Assembly (NCBI GenBank): GCA_003353825.1
Contig: PIVW01000329.1
Span: 1-6,635, forward strand
Source: Chloroflexota bacterium
GTDB lineage: Bacteria; Chloroflexota; Anaerolineae; J102
DNA length: 6,635 nt
Reading direction: 5' to 3'
The notes under the pieces are model-generated. The model searched no databases, was not told the DNA's origin, and saw only the letters and a list, made by a program, of their open reading frames with translations. This document shows, piece by piece, positions 6,507-6,635 of the stretch. Made by a program: the position numbers and the translations under genes. Numbering within the stretch: the stretch's first letter is position 1; each line of letters opens with the position of its first letter.

Positions 6507-6524
6507 AAGCCACTCCAGTTCCAT

Positions 6525-6547
6525 CACTTCGACAAGCTCAGTACAGG
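6525..6547 (-). repeat. 23-bp interspersed-repeat-like insertion in the transposase
   Basis: The minus strand reads CGCCTGAAG (RLK), then 23 extra bases with core CCTGTACTGAGCTTGTCGAA, then ATGGAACTGGAGTGG (MELEW). Removing them restores RLKMELEWLKKK, the expected IS3 OrfA end, in one frame; with them the frame shifts and stops at TGA 6526-6524. The core (plus-strand TTCGACAAGCTCAGTACAGG) belongs, as I recall, to a short motif dispersed in many environmental bacterial genomes. Confidence 0.6.
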
Positions 6548-6635
6548 CTTCAGGCGGCCTATCTGTTCATACAGTTCTGCTTCTTCCTGTTCTTGTTTTC
6601 GTTGCGCTTTGTTTCCTCCTCGCTCAAATAGGCCT

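Larger units (their letters stand above)
5873..6635 (-). mobile_element. Relic of an IS3-family insertion sequence, incomplete (other end outside window)
   Basis: Remnants of OrfA and OrfB on the minus strand, plus a terminal-repeat-like end at 5873-5901, define a degraded IS3-family element. It runs off the window at 6635, so its other end and target duplication cannot be seen. It has been hit by at least five lesions: a short insertion in OrfA, a large OrfB deletion, a nonsense codon, loss of the OrfB 3' end, and insertion of a 123-bp element. It cannot make a working transposase. Confidence 0.8.
6101..6635 (-). pseudogene. IS3-family transposase (OrfA C-terminus + OrfB), degraded
   Basis: Minus-strand fragments are clearly IS3-like. 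The OrfA end reads GLFERGGNKAQRKQEQEEAE then LYEQIGRLK (6634-6548), and MELEWLKKK follows (6524-6498) in another frame. OrfB resumes at 6499 in the -1 frame (KLPSSTEEKGQLIEP, then SVRRQCELVGLNRSSLYYE) and hits TAG at 6322. A third frame gives ALEIGKPEIFNTDQGSQFTS, then RISMDGRGRALDNVFIERLW, ending RTVK at TAA 6146-6144. This holds the second Asp (NTDQG) and the Glu (FIERLW) of the DDE triad. The first Asp and, by comparison with the family, around 100 residues are deleted near 6330-6360. After TAA the frame continues ENIYL, matching the usual YENIYL, so Tyr became a stop. Soon after, the family match is lost before the MITE boundary. Confidence 0.82.

Overview
The window comes from a bacterium with roughly 50% GC. 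Every supportable gene lies on the minus strand, so transcription runs from high to low coordinates. Three parts can be read: a molybdoenzyme operon (1-4353) with a long structured leader (about 4354-4566), a response regulator preceded by a broken small gene (4753-5780), and a decayed insertion sequence carrying a small nested inverted-repeat element (5821-6635). The lineage cannot be fixed from sequence alone. The combination of a TtrA-like molybdoenzyme, an IS3-family relic and a short interspersed repeat suggests an environmental, possibly Chloroflexota-like, bacterium, but this is a weak inference.

Operon, in order of transcription: a 4Fe-4S electron-transfer subunit with 16 cluster cysteines (4353-3637), an NrfD/PsrC-type membrane quinol subunit (3605-2484), and a Tat-exported molybdopterin catalytic subunit (2483 to beyond base 1, 827 codons visible). 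The order B-C-A and the catalytic-subunit motifs resemble tetrathionate reductase (ttrBCA). Electrons would pass from membrane quinol through the NrfD subunit and the ferredoxin chain to the Mo site outside the membrane. The real substrate (tetrathionate or another sulfur, selenium or arsenic oxyanion) is not settled by sequence.

The most interesting part is the 399-base gap before the operon. It holds a strong intrinsic terminator only about 45 bases before the first start codon. Just upstream lies a multi-stem RNA fold whose closing stem uses the same bases as the 5' arm of the terminator. This is the layout of an 'on' riboswitch. The 3' part of the fold resembles the molybdenum-cofactor (Moco) RNA, which would fit a molybdoenzyme operon.

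Upstream are an intact orphan NarL/FixJ-type response regulator (no kinase in view) and a carboxymuconolactone-decarboxylase-like gene broken by a single in-frame TAG.

The far end is an IS3-family relic. Its transposase has a 23-bp insertion that shifts the frame, a retained A9G frameshift site, a large internal deletion, a nonsense codon in place of a likely Tyr, and a 3' end cut by a 123-bp MITE-like element with 17-bp perfect terminal inverted repeats and a 7-bp target duplication. A solitary copy of the same terminal repeat lies just outside the IS.
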